Numbered from the stretch's first letter, positions 9,600 to 19,212 are shown. The stretch is DNA of 64,000 nucleotides from Paenibacillus sp. 1_12 (GCF_900114475.1 NZ_FOTE01000001.1:186001-250000), one strand, 5' to 3'. A program made the numbers and translations. Notes: generated by a model not told the origin, from the sequence alone.

Positions 9600-10535
9600 T
9601 TAATTCTGCACGCAGAGTGCGTATACTGCATCACTCAACGTTTCCATATATAAAGGATCGGTGTTAAGTGAAGCCGTACGTTCCAAATGCAACTGCAGCT
9701 CCTTGGCTACTGTTTGCGCCTCAATATCCAGGTCATACAAGACCTCCAGATGATCAGATACAAAGCCCACTGGGCAGACAAGCACGTTGTGGATCTGCTC
9801 TTCCTTCACTACCGTACGCAATATATCAAGAATATCCGGTCCAAGCCAAGGTACTCCTGTACGACCCGCGCTTTGCCAGCCAAACTGCCAATTCGTAATC
9901 CCCGTTTGTGCCGCAACAGCCCGTGCAGTTTCCAGTAATTGCTCTGTATACGGGTCACCTGTTCCAAGAATGCTCTCAGGTAAGCTATGTGCAGTAAATA
10001 CCACACGAACATCGGACTTTTTCGTATGTTCAAAACGCTGAAGCGCTTCATTTACACGTACAGAAAGCGCTTGGATCAGCTGCGGATGAAGGTGATAGCT
10101 TTCGACAAACTGAATAGAAAGTCCAAGCTCATCAGCTTTGTCTCGTGCCCGTTTGATATAGCTGCCTACACTCATATGGGAGAAATGCGGTGCTAGAACG
10201 ATACCAACAGCCTGCTGAATGCCATCCTTGACCATCTGCTCTATTCCATTTTCAACATACGGCTCCGCATGCTTTAAGCCTTGATAGCAGACAAAAGACT
10301 GGTCAGGGTGATCAGCGTTCAACCGTTCTTCCAAAGCCTTTACCTGTTTATTCGTATTTTCCCTGAGCGGAAAAAAACCACCGACAATAGCTTCATATCG
10401 GTCCGTCAAATCCTTGAGCTGCTCGGCTGTAGGCGGCCTTCCTCTACGGATATGGGTATAATACGCCTCTACTTGAGCCAAGCTTTCAGGCGTCCCGTAT
10501 GACATGACCAGTACACCAATTCGCTGTTTCGACAT
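9600..10535 (-). CDS. cpfC: Coproporphyrin III ferrochelatase
   Basis: Inserts Fe(II) into coproporphyrin III in the Gram-positive coproporphyrin-dependent heme pathway (historically hemH). The 311 residues begin with GVLVMSYGTPESLAQVEAYY and contain YTHIRRGRPP, the catalytic His in FTAHSLPESILG and the metal-path Glu in PVGFVSDHLEVLYDLD. The ATG directly follows the TAA of hemE (TAAATG), so the two are translationally coupled. The next enzymes, coproporphyrinogen oxidase and HemQ, are not in this window. Confidence 0.93.
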   Translation of the reverse strand: MSKQRIGVLVMSYGTPESLAQVEAYYTHIRRGRPPTAEQLKDLTDRYEAIVGGFFPLRENTNKQVKALEERLNADHPDQSFVCYQGLKHAEPYVENGIEQMVKDGIQQAVGIVLAPHFSHMSVGSYIKRARDKADELGLSIQFVESYHLHPQLIQALSVRVNEALQRFEHTKKSDVRVVFTAHSLPESILGTGDPYTEQLLETARAVAAQTGITNWQFGWQSAGRTGVPWLGPDILDILRTVVKEEQIHNVLVCPVGFVSDHLEVLYDLDIEAQTVAKELQLHLERTASLNTDPLYMETLSDAVYALCVQN

Positions 10536-11600
10536 TTATACACCACTTCCTTGTTTGGCGGCAGCCAAAGCAGATGTTGAATAAGAATGAACAAAATCCG
10601 TCAGCTCGTGCAATTTATCAATAGACGCTTCTGGAAACAAACCATGTCCGAGATTAAAAATGTAGCCTGGCTCTTGAATACCCTGATCGATAATCAGCTT
10701 AGCCTGCTCCTTGATAACGGACATCGGCGCTGTAAGCACATAGGGATCCAAGTTGCCTTGAACAGCGAATTTCGACCCTAAACGCTTACGACCTTCAGAC
10801 ACGGATACACGCCAATCCAGACCAATGACATCAGCCTCTATCTCATGCAGAAAAGGAAGAAGCTCACCTGAGCTCACGCCCGGAAAATAAATTTTGGGCT
10901 GATCCAGATGATTAAGCTCGCTAAAAATACGCTTAATCGTAGGCAGCACAAAATATTGAAAATCTTTGGGTGATAGCGCGCCTACCCAGCTGTCGAAAAG
11001 CTGAACTGCTTTCGCACCAGCTGCGATATGAGCCTTAAGATATGTAATGACCATGTCGCCCAGTTTATCCATCAATTGAAACCAGACCGCAGGCTCGCTG
11101 TACATCAGCTCTTTAGTCCGGATATAGCTTTTGGAGGGCTTGCCTTCAATCAAATAACTGGCAATTGTGAATGGCGCTCCTGCGAACGTAATTAATGGAA
11201 CTTGCAGTTCAGCAGCCAAAATCTCGATCGTTTTAATAACATGGGATAAGTCCTTTTCCACCTGGATCGGACGCAGCCGTTCCACATCAGCTGATGAGCG
11301 GATTGGGTTATGAATAACAGGCCCTATATTTTTGACAATATCAAAATCTATTCCAATCGAAGCGACTGGATTCATAATATCCGAGTACAATATAGCAGCA
11401 TCCACACCGAGCTTCTTCACCGGCATCAATGTAACTTCGGCAGCCAGCTCAGGCTGTTGACAAATTTCAAGCAAGCTGTACTTTTCCTTAATAACGCGGT
11501 AATCCGGATCGTAGCGTCCCGCCTGCCTCATATACCATACTGGCAGTGTATCTACCTCCTGCTTTTTACAAGCTTTGATAAACGTATCCTTGTAGCTCAT
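10536..11600 (-). CDS. hemE: Uroporphyrinogen decarboxylase
   Basis: Decarboxylates uroporphyrinogen III to coproporphyrinogen III. The 354 residues contain the family N-terminal motif PVWYMRQAGRYDPDYR, the catalytic Asp in LYSDIMNPV, and GAPFTIASYLIEG and GNLDPYVL. The start ATG (MSYKDTF) lies behind AGAGGAAAAGCGG. It forms a two-gene unit with cpfC and has its own promoter; hemB upstream ends with a strong terminator. Confidence 0.97.
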   Translation of the reverse strand: MSYKDTFIKACKKQEVDTLPVWYMRQAGRYDPDYRVIKEKYSLLEICQQPELAAEVTLMPVKKLGVDAAILYSDIMNPVASIGIDFDIVKNIGPVIHNPIRSSADVERLRPIQVEKDLSHVIKTIEILAAELQVPLITFAGAPFTIASYLIEGKPSKSYIRTKELMYSEPAVWFQLMDKLGDMVITYLKAHIAAGAKAVQLFDSWVGALSPKDFQYFVLPTIKRIFSELNHLDQPKIYFPGVSSGELLPFLHEIEADVIGLDWRVSVSEGRKRLGSKFAVQGNLDPYVLTAPMSVIKEQAKLIIDQGIQEPGYIFNLGHGLFPEASIDKLHELTDFVHSYSTSALAAAKQGSGV

Positions 11601-11623
11601 CCGCTTTTCCTCTTTTCCGTATA

Positions 11624-11666
11624 CTCCTAAGAACTTTCCTTTTTGAAAAGTTGACCTCGTAAGCTT
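11624..11666 (-). repeat. Leader hairpin repeat copy in front of hemE
   Basis: On the minus strand: GCTTACGAGGTCA, then a hairpin AACTTTTC..GAAAGTT, then CTTAGGAG. It matches the element in front of 18518, lonA, lonB and the deacetylase gene. Here the AGGAG is not the ribosome site, because a closer one precedes the hemE ATG. Confidence 0.55.
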
Positions 11667-11680
11667 AAATTGATCTACTC

Positions 11681-11709
11681 ATATTATGCCCTATTTAGCA
11701 GCATGTAAC
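11681..11709 (-). promoter_or_regulatory. Probable sigma-A promoter of hemE-cpfC
   Basis: Minus strand -35 GTTACA (11704-11709), 17-base spacer, -10 TAATAT (11681-11686), about 80 bases before the hemE start. Confidence 0.5.
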
Positions 11710-11773
11710 AACTGATTGCCCCTTTAGATTCCGACAAATGTATGACAAGGACCCACTTCCCACATGAAAAAGA

Positions 11774-11813
11774 AAGCTTTTCACATACAACCTAGGCTGT
11801 ATGTGAAAAGCTT
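11774..11813 (-). terminator. Terminator of the hemA-hemB operon
   Basis: Perfect 16-base arms AAGCTTTTCACATACA and TGTATGTGAAAAGCTT with an 8-base loop, followed on the minus strand by TCTTTTTC. Confidence 0.85.
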
Positions 11814-11855
11814 CTGTCTTCCATTTTATTGGATTAGGAATCTGTGTTTGTTAGG

Positions 11856-12854
11856 TTAACTTTGTTCACGCAGCCAACGAGCAACATCCTTGGCGAAATA
11901 AGTAATGATAAGATCCGCTCCTGCACGCTTGAAGCCAATCATCGTCTCCATAATGATAGCACGCTCATCGATCCACCCCTGCATGGCTGCAGCCTTGACC
12001 ATTGAATACTCGGCACTTACGTTATATGCGACGAGCGGCAGGTCAAATTGATCACGCAGCTGACGAATGAGATCCATGTAAGCCAAGGCTGGTTTCACCA
12101 TTAGGAAGTCTGCACCCTCGAATACATCAGACTGAGCTTCACGAAGTGCCTCACGCCCATTGGCCGGGTCCATCTGGTACGTCTTGCGATCACCAAACTG
12201 AGGAGCTGAATGAGCAGCCTCACGGAAAGGTCCATAGAATGCGGAAGCAAATTTGACCGAGTAGGACATAACCGGAATATTCTCATATCCCGCCTCATCC
12301 AAACCTTGGCGAATCGCATATACAAAACCATCCATCATATTGGAAGGAGCGATAATGTCAGCGCCTGCTTCAGCCTGTGCAACCGCAGTACGCACTAACA
12401 ATTCTAGCGATTCATCGTTAAGCACATCAGCACGCTGTTTCTGCTCGTCGAAATGTACGACTCCACAGTGTCCATGGTCAGTAAATTGACATAGGCAAGT
12501 ATCGGCGATCACAAGGATTTGCGGCTGCAGTTCTTTGATGCGACGTGTTGCCTGCTGAACAATTCCATGTGGATCATAGGCTGAGCTACCCTGTGCGTCT
12601 TTGTGGTCGGGAACCCCAAATAAAAGGATTGCCTGAATACCCAGATCAACAATCTCCTTAAGCTCTTCCTCCAGCAAATCCAACGAATAATGATACACAC
12701 CCGGCATGGATGAAATCTCATCCTTAATTCCCGTTCCGTGTGTCACAAATATAGGATATATAAGATCATGAACCGTAACATTCGTTTCTCTGACTAAATT
12801 ACGCAACGCAGCAGATCCTCTTAATCTGCGGTTACGAATGATTGGAAAACCCAT
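11856..12854 (-). CDS. hemB: Porphobilinogen synthase (5-aminolevulinate dehydratase)
   Basis: Condenses two 5-aminolevulinates into porphobilinogen. It has 332 residues. The zinc-binding cysteines lie in [14 protein letters not shown], and the Schiff-base lysines in [13 protein letters not shown] and [10 protein letters not shown]. The ATG is preceded by GGGAGGTAGAAGTCT. It is the last gene of the hemA-hemX-sirC-hemC-cobA/hemD-hemB unit, 32 bases after the fusion gene. Confidence 0.97.
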   Translation of the reverse strand: MGFPIIRNRRLRGSAALRNLVRETNVTVHDLIYPIFVTHGTGIKDEISSMPGVYHYSLDLLEEELKEIVDLGIQAILLFGVPDHKDAQGSSAYDPHGIVQQATRRIKELQPQILVIADTCLCQFTDHGHCGVVHFDEQKQRADVLNDESLELLVRTAVAQAEAGADIIAPSNMMDGFVYAIRQGLDEAGYENIPVMSYSVKFASAFYGPFREAAHSAPQFGDRKTYQMDPANGREALREAQSDVFEGADFLMVKPALAYMDLIRQLRDQFDLPLVAYNVSAEYSMVKAAAMQGWIDERAIIMETMIGFKRAGADLIITYFAKDVARWLREQS

Positions 12855-12886
12855 AGACTTCTACCTCCCAGGATGTAATGTAATCT

Positions 12887-14416
12887 TTAACTCTTACATA
12901 GACTCTCAATCAAGGATTCTACTGTGGCCTCTTCCGCAAGATAATCAATGGTTAATCCGGCTTCGATTGCGGTTTGTGCAGTCATCGGCCCTATGCAGGC
13001 GATCTGGCAATCTTTGATCAGCTCAAGCGGATTATCCACACCAAATTCCTCTAAAGCACGGAACAAATTGGTCACTGTGGAGGAACTCGTGAACGTAATA
13101 ATCTGCAGCATCTTCTGCTCTAGCATTTCGATAACCTCTGCGCCACCACTAGTTTCAAGCACCGTTTCGTAGACATCGACCTCAGTTACCTGCAAGCCCA
13201 ATTCTCTCAGTCTCGCCGGAATGTATTCCTTGGCTATATCTGCAGTCGGCAGCAGAACCTGCTGACCCTGATTCAAATGTGGAGCAATCGATGCCAGCAG
13301 CTCATCTCCGTAAAACTTCGAGGGTAACAATTCAACAAGTAATCCCCGACTCCTGAGCGCCTCTGATGTCTTCGGACCTACAGCAGCAATCTTTGCCTTG
13401 TATAGCTTACGAATATCTATTTGGTGTTCACGGATAGCTTCAAAGAAATGATCCACACCGTTCACACTTGTGAAAATAACCCAATCAAAATCTTCCAGGC
13501 GTCGCAAAGCTTCCCCAAGCGCAGTACGTGCATCGGCTTGAGCAGTAGCCTGAATACGAATTACCGGAAACTCGACAGCTTCTCCACCTAAATCCTCGAT
13601 GAGATTGGATAATTCACTTGCCTGACTTCTTGCACGAGTAACCAAAATACGTTTACTGAATAACGGTTTCTTTTCAAACCAGGCCAGCTTGTCTCGCAGC
13701 TTTACCACTTCACCGACAATGATAACTGCAGGTGATTTGAAATTAGCGGCCCGCACCTTCTCGACGATGTCAATCAAGGTTCCCGTGATGGTCTCTTGAT
13801 CCATCCAGGTTCCCCAACGGATAAGAGCAACTGGAGTCGATGTCGTTTTACCACCTTCAATGAGCTTGTTGCATATAGATTCAAGGTTAGCCACACCCAT
13901 CAAGAAGATCAGCGTACCTGACGCTTGCGACAGATTTTCCCAGTTCACACCATTGTAGGTTTTATTCTTGTATTCATGTCCGGTTACTATGGAAAAGGAT
14001 GAAGTAAAGTCACGATGCGTCACCGGAATACCCGCATAAGCAGGAACCGCGATCGCAGAAGTAATTCCAGGTATAATTTCAAAAATAACCTCATTTTCAG
14101 CAAGCAGCTCCGCCTCCTCGCCAACCCGGCCAAAAACGCTCGGATCGCCTCCTTTTAAGCGCGTAACTGTCTTACCTTGCAGGGCCAAATCAACCAATAG
14201 CTGATTAATTTCCGACTGCTTAAGCATATGCTTGTCCGGCAGCTTGCCGACGAATATTTTCTCAGCACCAGGTTTTATATGCCTTAGCAGTCTTGGACTT
14301 GCCAAACGGTCGTATACAACGACATCGGCACGTTGTATCGCCTCTAATCCCCGAACTGTGATGAGCTTCGGATCGCCAGGTCCTGCCCCCACGAGATATA
14401 CGACTCCTTTAGACAC
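12887..14416 (-). CDS. cobA-hemD: Uroporphyrinogen-III C-methyltransferase / uroporphyrinogen-III synthase fusion
   Basis: Two enzymes in one 509-residue chain. Residues 1-250 are a SAM-dependent uroporphyrinogen-III methyltransferase (VGAGPGDPKLITVRGLEAI, LKGGDPSVFGRVGEEAELL), which makes precorrin-2. Residues about 255-509 are HemD (ILVTRARSQASEL, DWVIFTSVNGVDHFF, IAAVGPKTSEAL), which closes hydroxymethylbilane to uroporphyrinogen III. The product of the second half is the substrate of the first, so the fusion sits at the heme/siroheme branch. It starts six bases after hemC. Such fusions are known in Firmicutes. Confidence 0.94.
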   Translation of the reverse strand: MSKGVVYLVGAGPGDPKLITVRGLEAIQRADVVVYDRLASPRLLRHIKPGAEKIFVGKLPDKHMLKQSEINQLLVDLALQGKTVTRLKGGDPSVFGRVGEEAELLAENEVIFEIIPGITSAIAVPAYAGIPVTHRDFTSSFSIVTGHEYKNKTYNGVNWENLSQASGTLIFLMGVANLESICNKLIEGGKTTSTPVALIRWGTWMDQETITGTLIDIVEKVRAANFKSPAVIIVGEVVKLRDKLAWFEKKPLFSKRILVTRARSQASELSNLIEDLGGEAVEFPVIRIQATAQADARTALGEALRRLEDFDWVIFTSVNGVDHFFEAIREHQIDIRKLYKAKIAAVGPKTSEALRSRGLLVELLPSKFYGDELLASIAPHLNQGQQVLLPTADIAKEYIPARLRELGLQVTEVDVYETVLETSGGAEVIEMLEQKMLQIITFTSSSTVTNLFRALEEFGVDNPLELIKDCQIACIGPMTAQTAIEAGLTIDYLAEEATVESLIESLCKS

Positions 14417-14422
14417 TTCTTT

Positions 14423-15367
14423 TCAACCCCTTACTCTATCCAAAATATCGGAAGCTCCACGCTCTATCAATGCATTTGCCAAATTAATTCCTAACAGCTC
14501 CGAATCCGTTCCGCTCAAAGTTTCCTTCAGCATCAGCTGACCATCAGGCGAGCCTACCATACCTGTCATGGTGATTTGATAAGCACCACTTGTAAGCTCA
14601 CCTTCAACGGTTGCATAAGCACCTATGGGAACCTGACAGCCGCCATTAAGCCTTCCTAGAAAGCTTCGTTCTGCTGCCACAGCAAGCGCTGTCCGCTCAT
14701 CGTTATAATACCCAAGCAACTCCAGCACTTCTTTATTATCGCCCTTGCATTCGATGCACAAGGCTCCTTGGCCAACAGCTGGCAGACAAACCTCTGGAGG
14801 TAAATAGGAGGTTATGCGGTCTGTCCAACCAACCCGATGCAATCCGGCAGCTGCCAGCAGGATCGCGTCAAAGCCTTCAGACTCCAGTTTTTTAAGCCTC
14901 GAATCAATATTCCCACGGAGGGACTCAATGTTGAGGTCAGGCCGATAATGCTGCAGCTGGGAAGAACGACGCAGGCTGCTTGTCCCTACTTTAGCACCTT
15001 GAGGAAAATCATCCAGTTGAAGCGAGCCTTGCGTAATTAAACAATCTCTCGGGTCCTCACGAAGAGGGATTGCTCCGATCACAAGACCTTCCGGAAGCTC
15101 CCAAGGCATGTCTTTCATACTATGAACAGCCAAATCGATTTCACCGTCCATCAACGCCTGTTCAATCTCTTTCACGAATAATCCTTTACCACCCACTTTG
15201 GATAGCGTGACGTCAAGAATACGATCACCTTTAGTAATAATTTTTTTAATTTCAAATTCATACGGGATGCCGTGTTTTTGACTGATTTCCCGTAAATGAT
15301 CAACAACCTGTCCGGTTTGTGTCAGAGCCAACGCGCTCTGTCTTGTTCCCACCACGATCTTACGCAT
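14423..15367 (-). CDS. hemC: Hydroxymethylbilane synthase (porphobilinogen deaminase)
   Basis: Polymerises four porphobilinogens into hydroxymethylbilane. The 314 residues start MRKIVVGTRQSALALTQT. The dipyrromethane cofactor cysteine is in FLGRLNGGCQVPIGAYA, and the catalytic Asp lies in EIDLAVHSMKDMP. GGGGGAGACAT precedes the ATG. It lies 10 bases downstream of the sirC-like gene. Confidence 0.97.
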   Translation of the reverse strand: MRKIVVGTRQSALALTQTGQVVDHLREISQKHGIPYEFEIKKIITKGDRILDVTLSKVGGKGLFVKEIEQALMDGEIDLAVHSMKDMPWELPEGLVIGAIPLREDPRDCLITQGSLQLDDFPQGAKVGTSSLRRSSQLQHYRPDLNIESLRGNIDSRLKKLESEGFDAILLAAAGLHRVGWTDRITSYLPPEVCLPAVGQGALCIECKGDNKEVLELLGYYNDERTALAVAAERSFLGRLNGGCQVPIGAYATVEGELTSGAYQITMTGMVGSPDGQLMLKETLSGTDSELLGINLANALIERGASDILDRVRG

Positions 15368-15377
15368 ATGTCTCCCC

Positions 15378-16082
15378 CTATTTGATGTATTGTTGAATCC
15401 AAAGTCCGATTTGCTTCATTCCGTCCATTGTAGGCTCAGCAGCCATGAGGTCAATAAGCTCCTGCTTCCATGATGTATCCTTGCCTGAGGTGCGGATTAA
15501 GGACATAAGCTCCCAGTCGAGCATCATTCTGAACATTTGCTGCCTTACCGTCGTATCATTAACCTCTGATTGAATAAACAAACGAAGCTCCTGAACAATA
15601 TCCAGATAAGCTTCGTATTCAAACCCGTAGGTTTGCTCCAGCTCTTGCTTGATTTTTCTGGCAATCGTTGGGCTGGCGCCTCCTGTAGATACAGAGATGA
15701 GCAGCTTGCCGCGACGGACCACAGCCGGTACGATAAAGCTGCTTCCTGACGTATTATCTGCTACTGTAACCAGCTTGCCCAGTGATTCTGCTTCCAGACG
15801 AACCGCTTCATTAATTTCCGGATTGTCGGTAGCGGCAAATACAAGCAATGACTGATCGATTTGCCGCATTCCTTTAGAGTAAAAACCACGAAGTATCGAC
15901 AAAGCCCCCTGCTGCATCCATTGCTCGATCTGTGAGCTGCAGACAGGACTGATTACTGTTACAGACGCACCTGCTTCAATCAGCGAACCTGCCTTACGTT
16001 CAGCGACATGACCTCCACCAACAATCACGCAGCATTTATCCTTCAAATTCACGAGCAGCGGGTAATGGTTGATTTCGTTCAT
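15378..16082 (-). CDS. Precorrin-2 dehydrogenase / sirohydrochlorin ferrochelatase family (siroheme synthase)
   Basis: NAD-dependent oxidation of precorrin-2 to sirohydrochlorin for siroheme. The N-terminus (YPLLVNLKDKCCVIVGGGHVA) is a Rossmann fold with the GGG motif, followed by VVRRGKLLISVSTGGASP, the block shared by the SirC/YlnF/Met8 and CysG-N families. The ATG at 16082 (MNEINHYP) fits the family N-terminus; the 14 codons before it overlap hemX. Together with the CobA half of the next gene but one it gives a siroheme branch inside the heme operon. Whether it also inserts iron is not visible. Confidence 0.87.
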   Translation of the reverse strand: MNEINHYPLLVNLKDKCCVIVGGGHVAERKAGSLIEAGASVTVISPVCSSQIEQWMQQGALSILRGFYSKGMRQIDQSLLVFAATDNPEINEAVRLEAESLGKLVTVADNTSGSSFIVPAVVRRGKLLISVSTGGASPTIARKIKQELEQTYGFEYEAYLDIVQELRLFIQSEVNDTTVRQQMFRMMLDWELMSLIRTSGKDTSWKQELIDLMAAEPTMDGMKQIGLWIQQYIK

Positions 16083-16086
16083 CGCA

Positions 16087-16911
16087 TCACGACCATTGGT
16101 GAAACGATGAATAAAAATTCGCAAATACTACATTTAACGCCATAATGAAAAAAGCAGCCAAATTCCATAAAGCCAACTTATAACCCGGTGTCTTCAGCAT
16201 CACTCGTTGAAATAAATAGAAAATATAGGCCAAAAGCACAAACCAGGAATTAATCACTTTCGGATCAAAAAATAACGAAACATTACCTTCAAGCGCAATC
16301 CAAACGAAACCAATCGACAACCCCAGCAGCAGCAACGGTGTTCCGATAATGACAGAAATGTACGAATATTGATCTGTTTTATCGAGACTTGGCAATCTCT
16401 GCATCAGCTTGGACCATTTTTTTCTCTTCAACTGCTGGTGCAGTAATAAATACATTCCGGAAAACACAGCAGCGGCAACAAATGCCGTATAGCTTAAGAT
16501 TGATAAGGAAATATGAATGAAAAGCACTTCATCTTTAATATTCCAGGAAGCTAACGATGGCGATACTTTGGGGTTACTGAAAAAATTGAGAGCGAGAACC
16601 GTAAAGCCCAAAACATTCACCATAAATACAAAAAACTCAATTCGGATAAAACGATTCACAACCAGAGAAACCGTCACTAATAACCACGTCAGCATAAACA
16701 ACGTTTCGAACATGGAAAAAGCTTCCGTTGGATTATGATAGACCAAACCGGATATTAAATAGACCGTTTGCAAAACCCATACAAAAGAAAGTAACCCTGT
16801 CCCTATCCGTTTTGCACTTCGGTTCGGACCAACAAAGTCCGAGAAGTAAAACAGTAGGCTCAGGGCGTAGATATAAATAATAGCATCGTATAACCAACTT
16901 TTCGTAACCAT
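16087..16911 (-). CDS. hemX: HemX / CcsA-like cytochrome c assembly membrane protein
   Basis: Integral membrane protein with about eight hydrophobic segments, of the CcsA/ResC-like family. The equivalent gene in B. subtilis is hemX, next to hemA, reported to lower HemA levels; heme handling is the likely role here. The ATG at 16911 (MVTKSWLYDA) is nine bases after GAGGTG. A GTG four codons upstream overlaps that ribosome site. It is separated from hemA by 21 bases and from the sirC-like gene by 4. Confidence 0.87.
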   Translation of the reverse strand: MVTKSWLYDAIIYIYALSLLFYFSDFVGPNRSAKRIGTGLLSFVWVLQTVYLISGLVYHNPTEAFSMFETLFMLTWLLVTVSLVVNRFIRIEFFVFMVNVLGFTVLALNFFSNPKVSPSLASWNIKDEVLFIHISLSILSYTAFVAAAVFSGMYLLLHQQLKRKKWSKLMQRLPSLDKTDQYSYISVIIGTPLLLLGLSIGFVWIALEGNVSLFFDPKVINSWFVLLAYIFYLFQRVMLKTPGYKLALWNLAAFFIMALNVVFANFYSSFHQWS

Positions 16912-16932
16912 TAACCAAGGCACCTCTTCCGA

Positions 16933-18327
16933 TTACGATTTGGACAAGGCCTCAGCAGGCTTTAGGGAAACCTTCGTTAGCAATTCTTCTTTCCAACGAT
17001 TCTGTACGTCTTCAAGCTCTAGCTGACGAGCTGATTGCTCCGCACGTTCCTGCTCAACCAATTGCTCCTCTAAGGCGAATATTTTGGTGAAATAGTCCAG
17101 TGCCTCATCCCCATGCCGTTCCGAAGCCATTTCCTTAATACGGTTAACGGGATCTCGCAGCATTTGGTTCACGATGCTCTTGGTTAATTTACGTATAATC
17201 TTCAGTTCTCTTTCATCCAAATCAGGAAGCTTCTTCGTCAGACTGTCCATCGTCTCTTGATGAATGGAGCTTGCCTTAGTCTGTAACGCCTGAATTACCG
17301 GACTGATCCCCAATGTCTTGGTCCATTGCTCAAAAGCTTGCAGTTCAGCTGCGATCATTTGCTCAATCAAAACAGCCGTTTCCCGCCGTTCCTGTAAATG
17401 AGTATTCACAATCGATTGCAAATTATCAATGTCATACAAAAAGACGTTGGACAAGCTTCCGATAGCCGGATCCAGGTCTCTGGGAACTGCAATGTCAATC
17501 ATGAATAACGGTCTTGAACGGCGCTTTTGCAGGACAGCCGCAACTTGTTCTCGAGTCAATACCAATTCAGCAGCTCCTGTCGAGCTTATGACGATATCAA
17601 CCTCCTCCAAACAGGCATTCAGCTTGTCCATGGTACAGGCTACACCTTGAAACTTCTCAGCCAGCTCCTGGGCGCGTGTTAAAGTTCGATTGGCTACAAT
17701 AACCTTATCTGCACCATTGGCATACAAATGCTTGACCGTTAATTCACTCATCTTGCCCGCGCCAATAATCAACACCTTTTTATGCTCATAGCTGCCAAAG
17801 ATCCGTTTACCCAGCTCAACAGCGGCATAGCTGACAGAAACCGGATTATCGCCGATACCTGTTTCTGTATGTGCGCGTTTGGCAAAGGTTACTGCCTGTT
17901 TAAACAAAGTATTCAGCATAATTCCGGTCGTCTTGGTTTGTTGAGCCAAAGAAAAGGAATCCTTAACCTGCCCCAAAATTTGAGTCTCGCCAATAACCAT
18001 CGAATCCAAGCCGCTCGCAACCCTGAATAAATGATCGATGGCTTTGTCATTTTCATAAATATACAAATGATTATTGAATTCGTCTCGCGGTACGCCAAAC
18101 CAATTCTCAATAAACTCGCGAATATAGTGCCCGCATAATTGCTCGCGGTCTACGACAATATATAGCTCCGTTCGGTTGCAGGTGCCCACTATGACGGATT
18201 CCATGACGCTCTTCGTCTCTTTCAGCTGTTTAAGCGCCAAGGGAAGATCTCCTTCGACAAACGTAAATTTCTCCCGGATCGAAACGGGTGCCGTCCGGTA
18301 ATTCAAGCCCGCCACAACAATATGCAT
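16933..18327 (-). CDS. hemA: Glutamyl-tRNA reductase
   Basis: NADPH-dependent reduction of glutamyl-tRNA to glutamate-1-semialdehyde, the committing step of the C5 heme pathway. About 464 residues. The catalytic Cys lies in IVGTCNRTELY, the substrate loop follows, and the NADP domain has KVLIIGAGKMSELTVKHL. The C-terminal dimer helix is extended and charged. The ATG at 18327 (MHIVVAGLNYRTAPVS) follows GGAGGGAGGCAGGTG; the 41 codons upstream are non-coding. First gene of the heme operon. Confidence 0.96.
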   Translation of the reverse strand: MHIVVAGLNYRTAPVSIREKFTFVEGDLPLALKQLKETKSVMESVIVGTCNRTELYIVVDREQLCGHYIREFIENWFGVPRDEFNNHLYIYENDKAIDHLFRVASGLDSMVIGETQILGQVKDSFSLAQQTKTTGIMLNTLFKQAVTFAKRAHTETGIGDNPVSVSYAAVELGKRIFGSYEHKKVLIIGAGKMSELTVKHLYANGADKVIVANRTLTRAQELAEKFQGVACTMDKLNACLEEVDIVISSTGAAELVLTREQVAAVLQKRRSRPLFMIDIAVPRDLDPAIGSLSNVFLYDIDNLQSIVNTHLQERRETAVLIEQMIAAELQAFEQWTKTLGISPVIQALQTKASSIHQETMDSLTKKLPDLDERELKIIRKLTKSIVNQMLRDPVNRIKEMASERHGDEALDYFTKIFALEEQLVEQERAEQSARQLELEDVQNRWKEELLTKVSLKPAEALSKS

Positions 18328-18363
18328 AGGTGTCACCTGCCTCCCTCCAAATAATCTCTGTTT

Positions 18364-18372
18364 ATTATAGCA
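18364..18372 (-). promoter_or_regulatory. Extended -10 promoter of the hemA operon
   Basis: Minus strand TGCTATAAT, a perfect -10 with the TGN extension, about 40 bases before the hemA start. No good -35 is visible, as is common for extended -10 promoters. Confidence 0.55.
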
Positions 18373-18517
18373 TATATCATTCTGGTTCTCCGACAAATTT
18401 TTTGTATAAACTGTGAAAGCTGCACGAGATGTAATGTACATTATTTTCAACCATTTCCTGCTGCTTTATACCGTAACACCTCAATAAATCACACAACATT
18501 CTTCCTGATAACGGAAG

Positions 18518-19045
18518 CTATTGCTGCATTTTTTTGCGAAGCATCTCGGATATGGTTTGATCGGCCTTCGTCATGAGCGCACTTTGCGACGAATTGATTT
18601 CAAGATGTGAAGAAAGCAATTTGCCGTATGCATCGAAATAAACGTTAAATTGCTTGTGCACCTCTACAAGCGTCTGCACTTCATCTGATCGCAAGGGCCG
18701 CTGCCCGCCCACCTGCAGACGCAGTATATACTGCATAAGGTCAGGTAGCCCTGCTAAAGGCGTAAGAGATTGATTGCCGAAGGCAAGCACAAGATGATCA
18801 TGCGTAAAATTAGCCGTATATACAGCTTGTCGCAGCGTGTTCAGGCTTTCAGTATCCTTGGCTTTATCTACATTTTGCAAATAACTGCTTAACAGCTCCA
18901 TCTGAAATAATGAAACCTGATACAGCATCTTCCCTGCATCCTGCTTCTCAGATTGACCTTGCATCATCGCATATATCTGGTACAACGGCCATCCTAACAA
19001 AAAAATCAGCAGCAGGTAAAATACAACCTTTCGTTTTCGTTTCAT
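18518..19045 (-). CDS. Hypothetical membrane-anchored protein
   Basis: 175 residues. The N-terminus is a basic stretch (MKRKRK) followed by one hydrophobic segment (about 7-27), so it is a signal anchor with an extracytoplasmic body. The rest is helical and Gln/Leu-rich, without cysteines or a motif I recognise. AGGGGG lies just before the ATG, directly downstream of the tandem leader hairpins at 19059-19136. It lies between hemA and speD, transcribed in the same direction. Function unknown. Confidence 0.7.
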   Translation of the reverse strand: MKRKRKVVFYLLLIFLLGWPLYQIYAMMQGQSEKQDAGKMLYQVSLFQMELLSSYLQNVDKAKDTESLNTLRQAVYTANFTHDHLVLAFGNQSLTPLAGLPDLMQYILRLQVGGQRPLRSDEVQTLVEVHKQFNVYFDAYGKLLSSHLEINSSQSALMTKADQTISEMLRKKMQQ

Positions 19046-19058
19046 GGGGTCCCCCTAA

Positions 19059-19136
19059 AGTTTTGCGAAGCAAAACTGGCTTCGTAAGCATCTGCTGAGT
19101 TTTGCGAAGCAAAACTGACTACGTAAGCAAGTGCAG
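19059..19136 (-). repeat. Two tandem 39-bp leader hairpin repeats
   Basis: Copy 1 is 19059-19097 and copy 2 is 19098-19136. Each holds the perfect hairpin AGTTTTGCGAAGCAAAACT followed on the plus strand by GRCTWCGTAAGCA. They lie just upstream of the ribosome site of the 18518-19045 gene. Similar single copies are at 11624, 24531, 26381 and 28061. Confidence 0.85.
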
Positions 19137-19172
19137 TACCTGTCTTGTACATTGTATGGGGGTATGTAAACA

Positions 19173-19212
19173 AAAATAATACCCGCGGAAGAATCCGGGG
19201 TATTATTTTTAT
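19173..19212. terminator. Terminator after speD
   Basis: AATAATACCC and GGGTATTATT arms with T runs on both sides. It stops transcription from speD on the minus strand. Confidence 0.8.

Noticed and set aside
19059-19136. Short CRISPR-like array
   Set aside because: The two 39-base units are directly adjacent without spacers and belong to the leader hairpin family.
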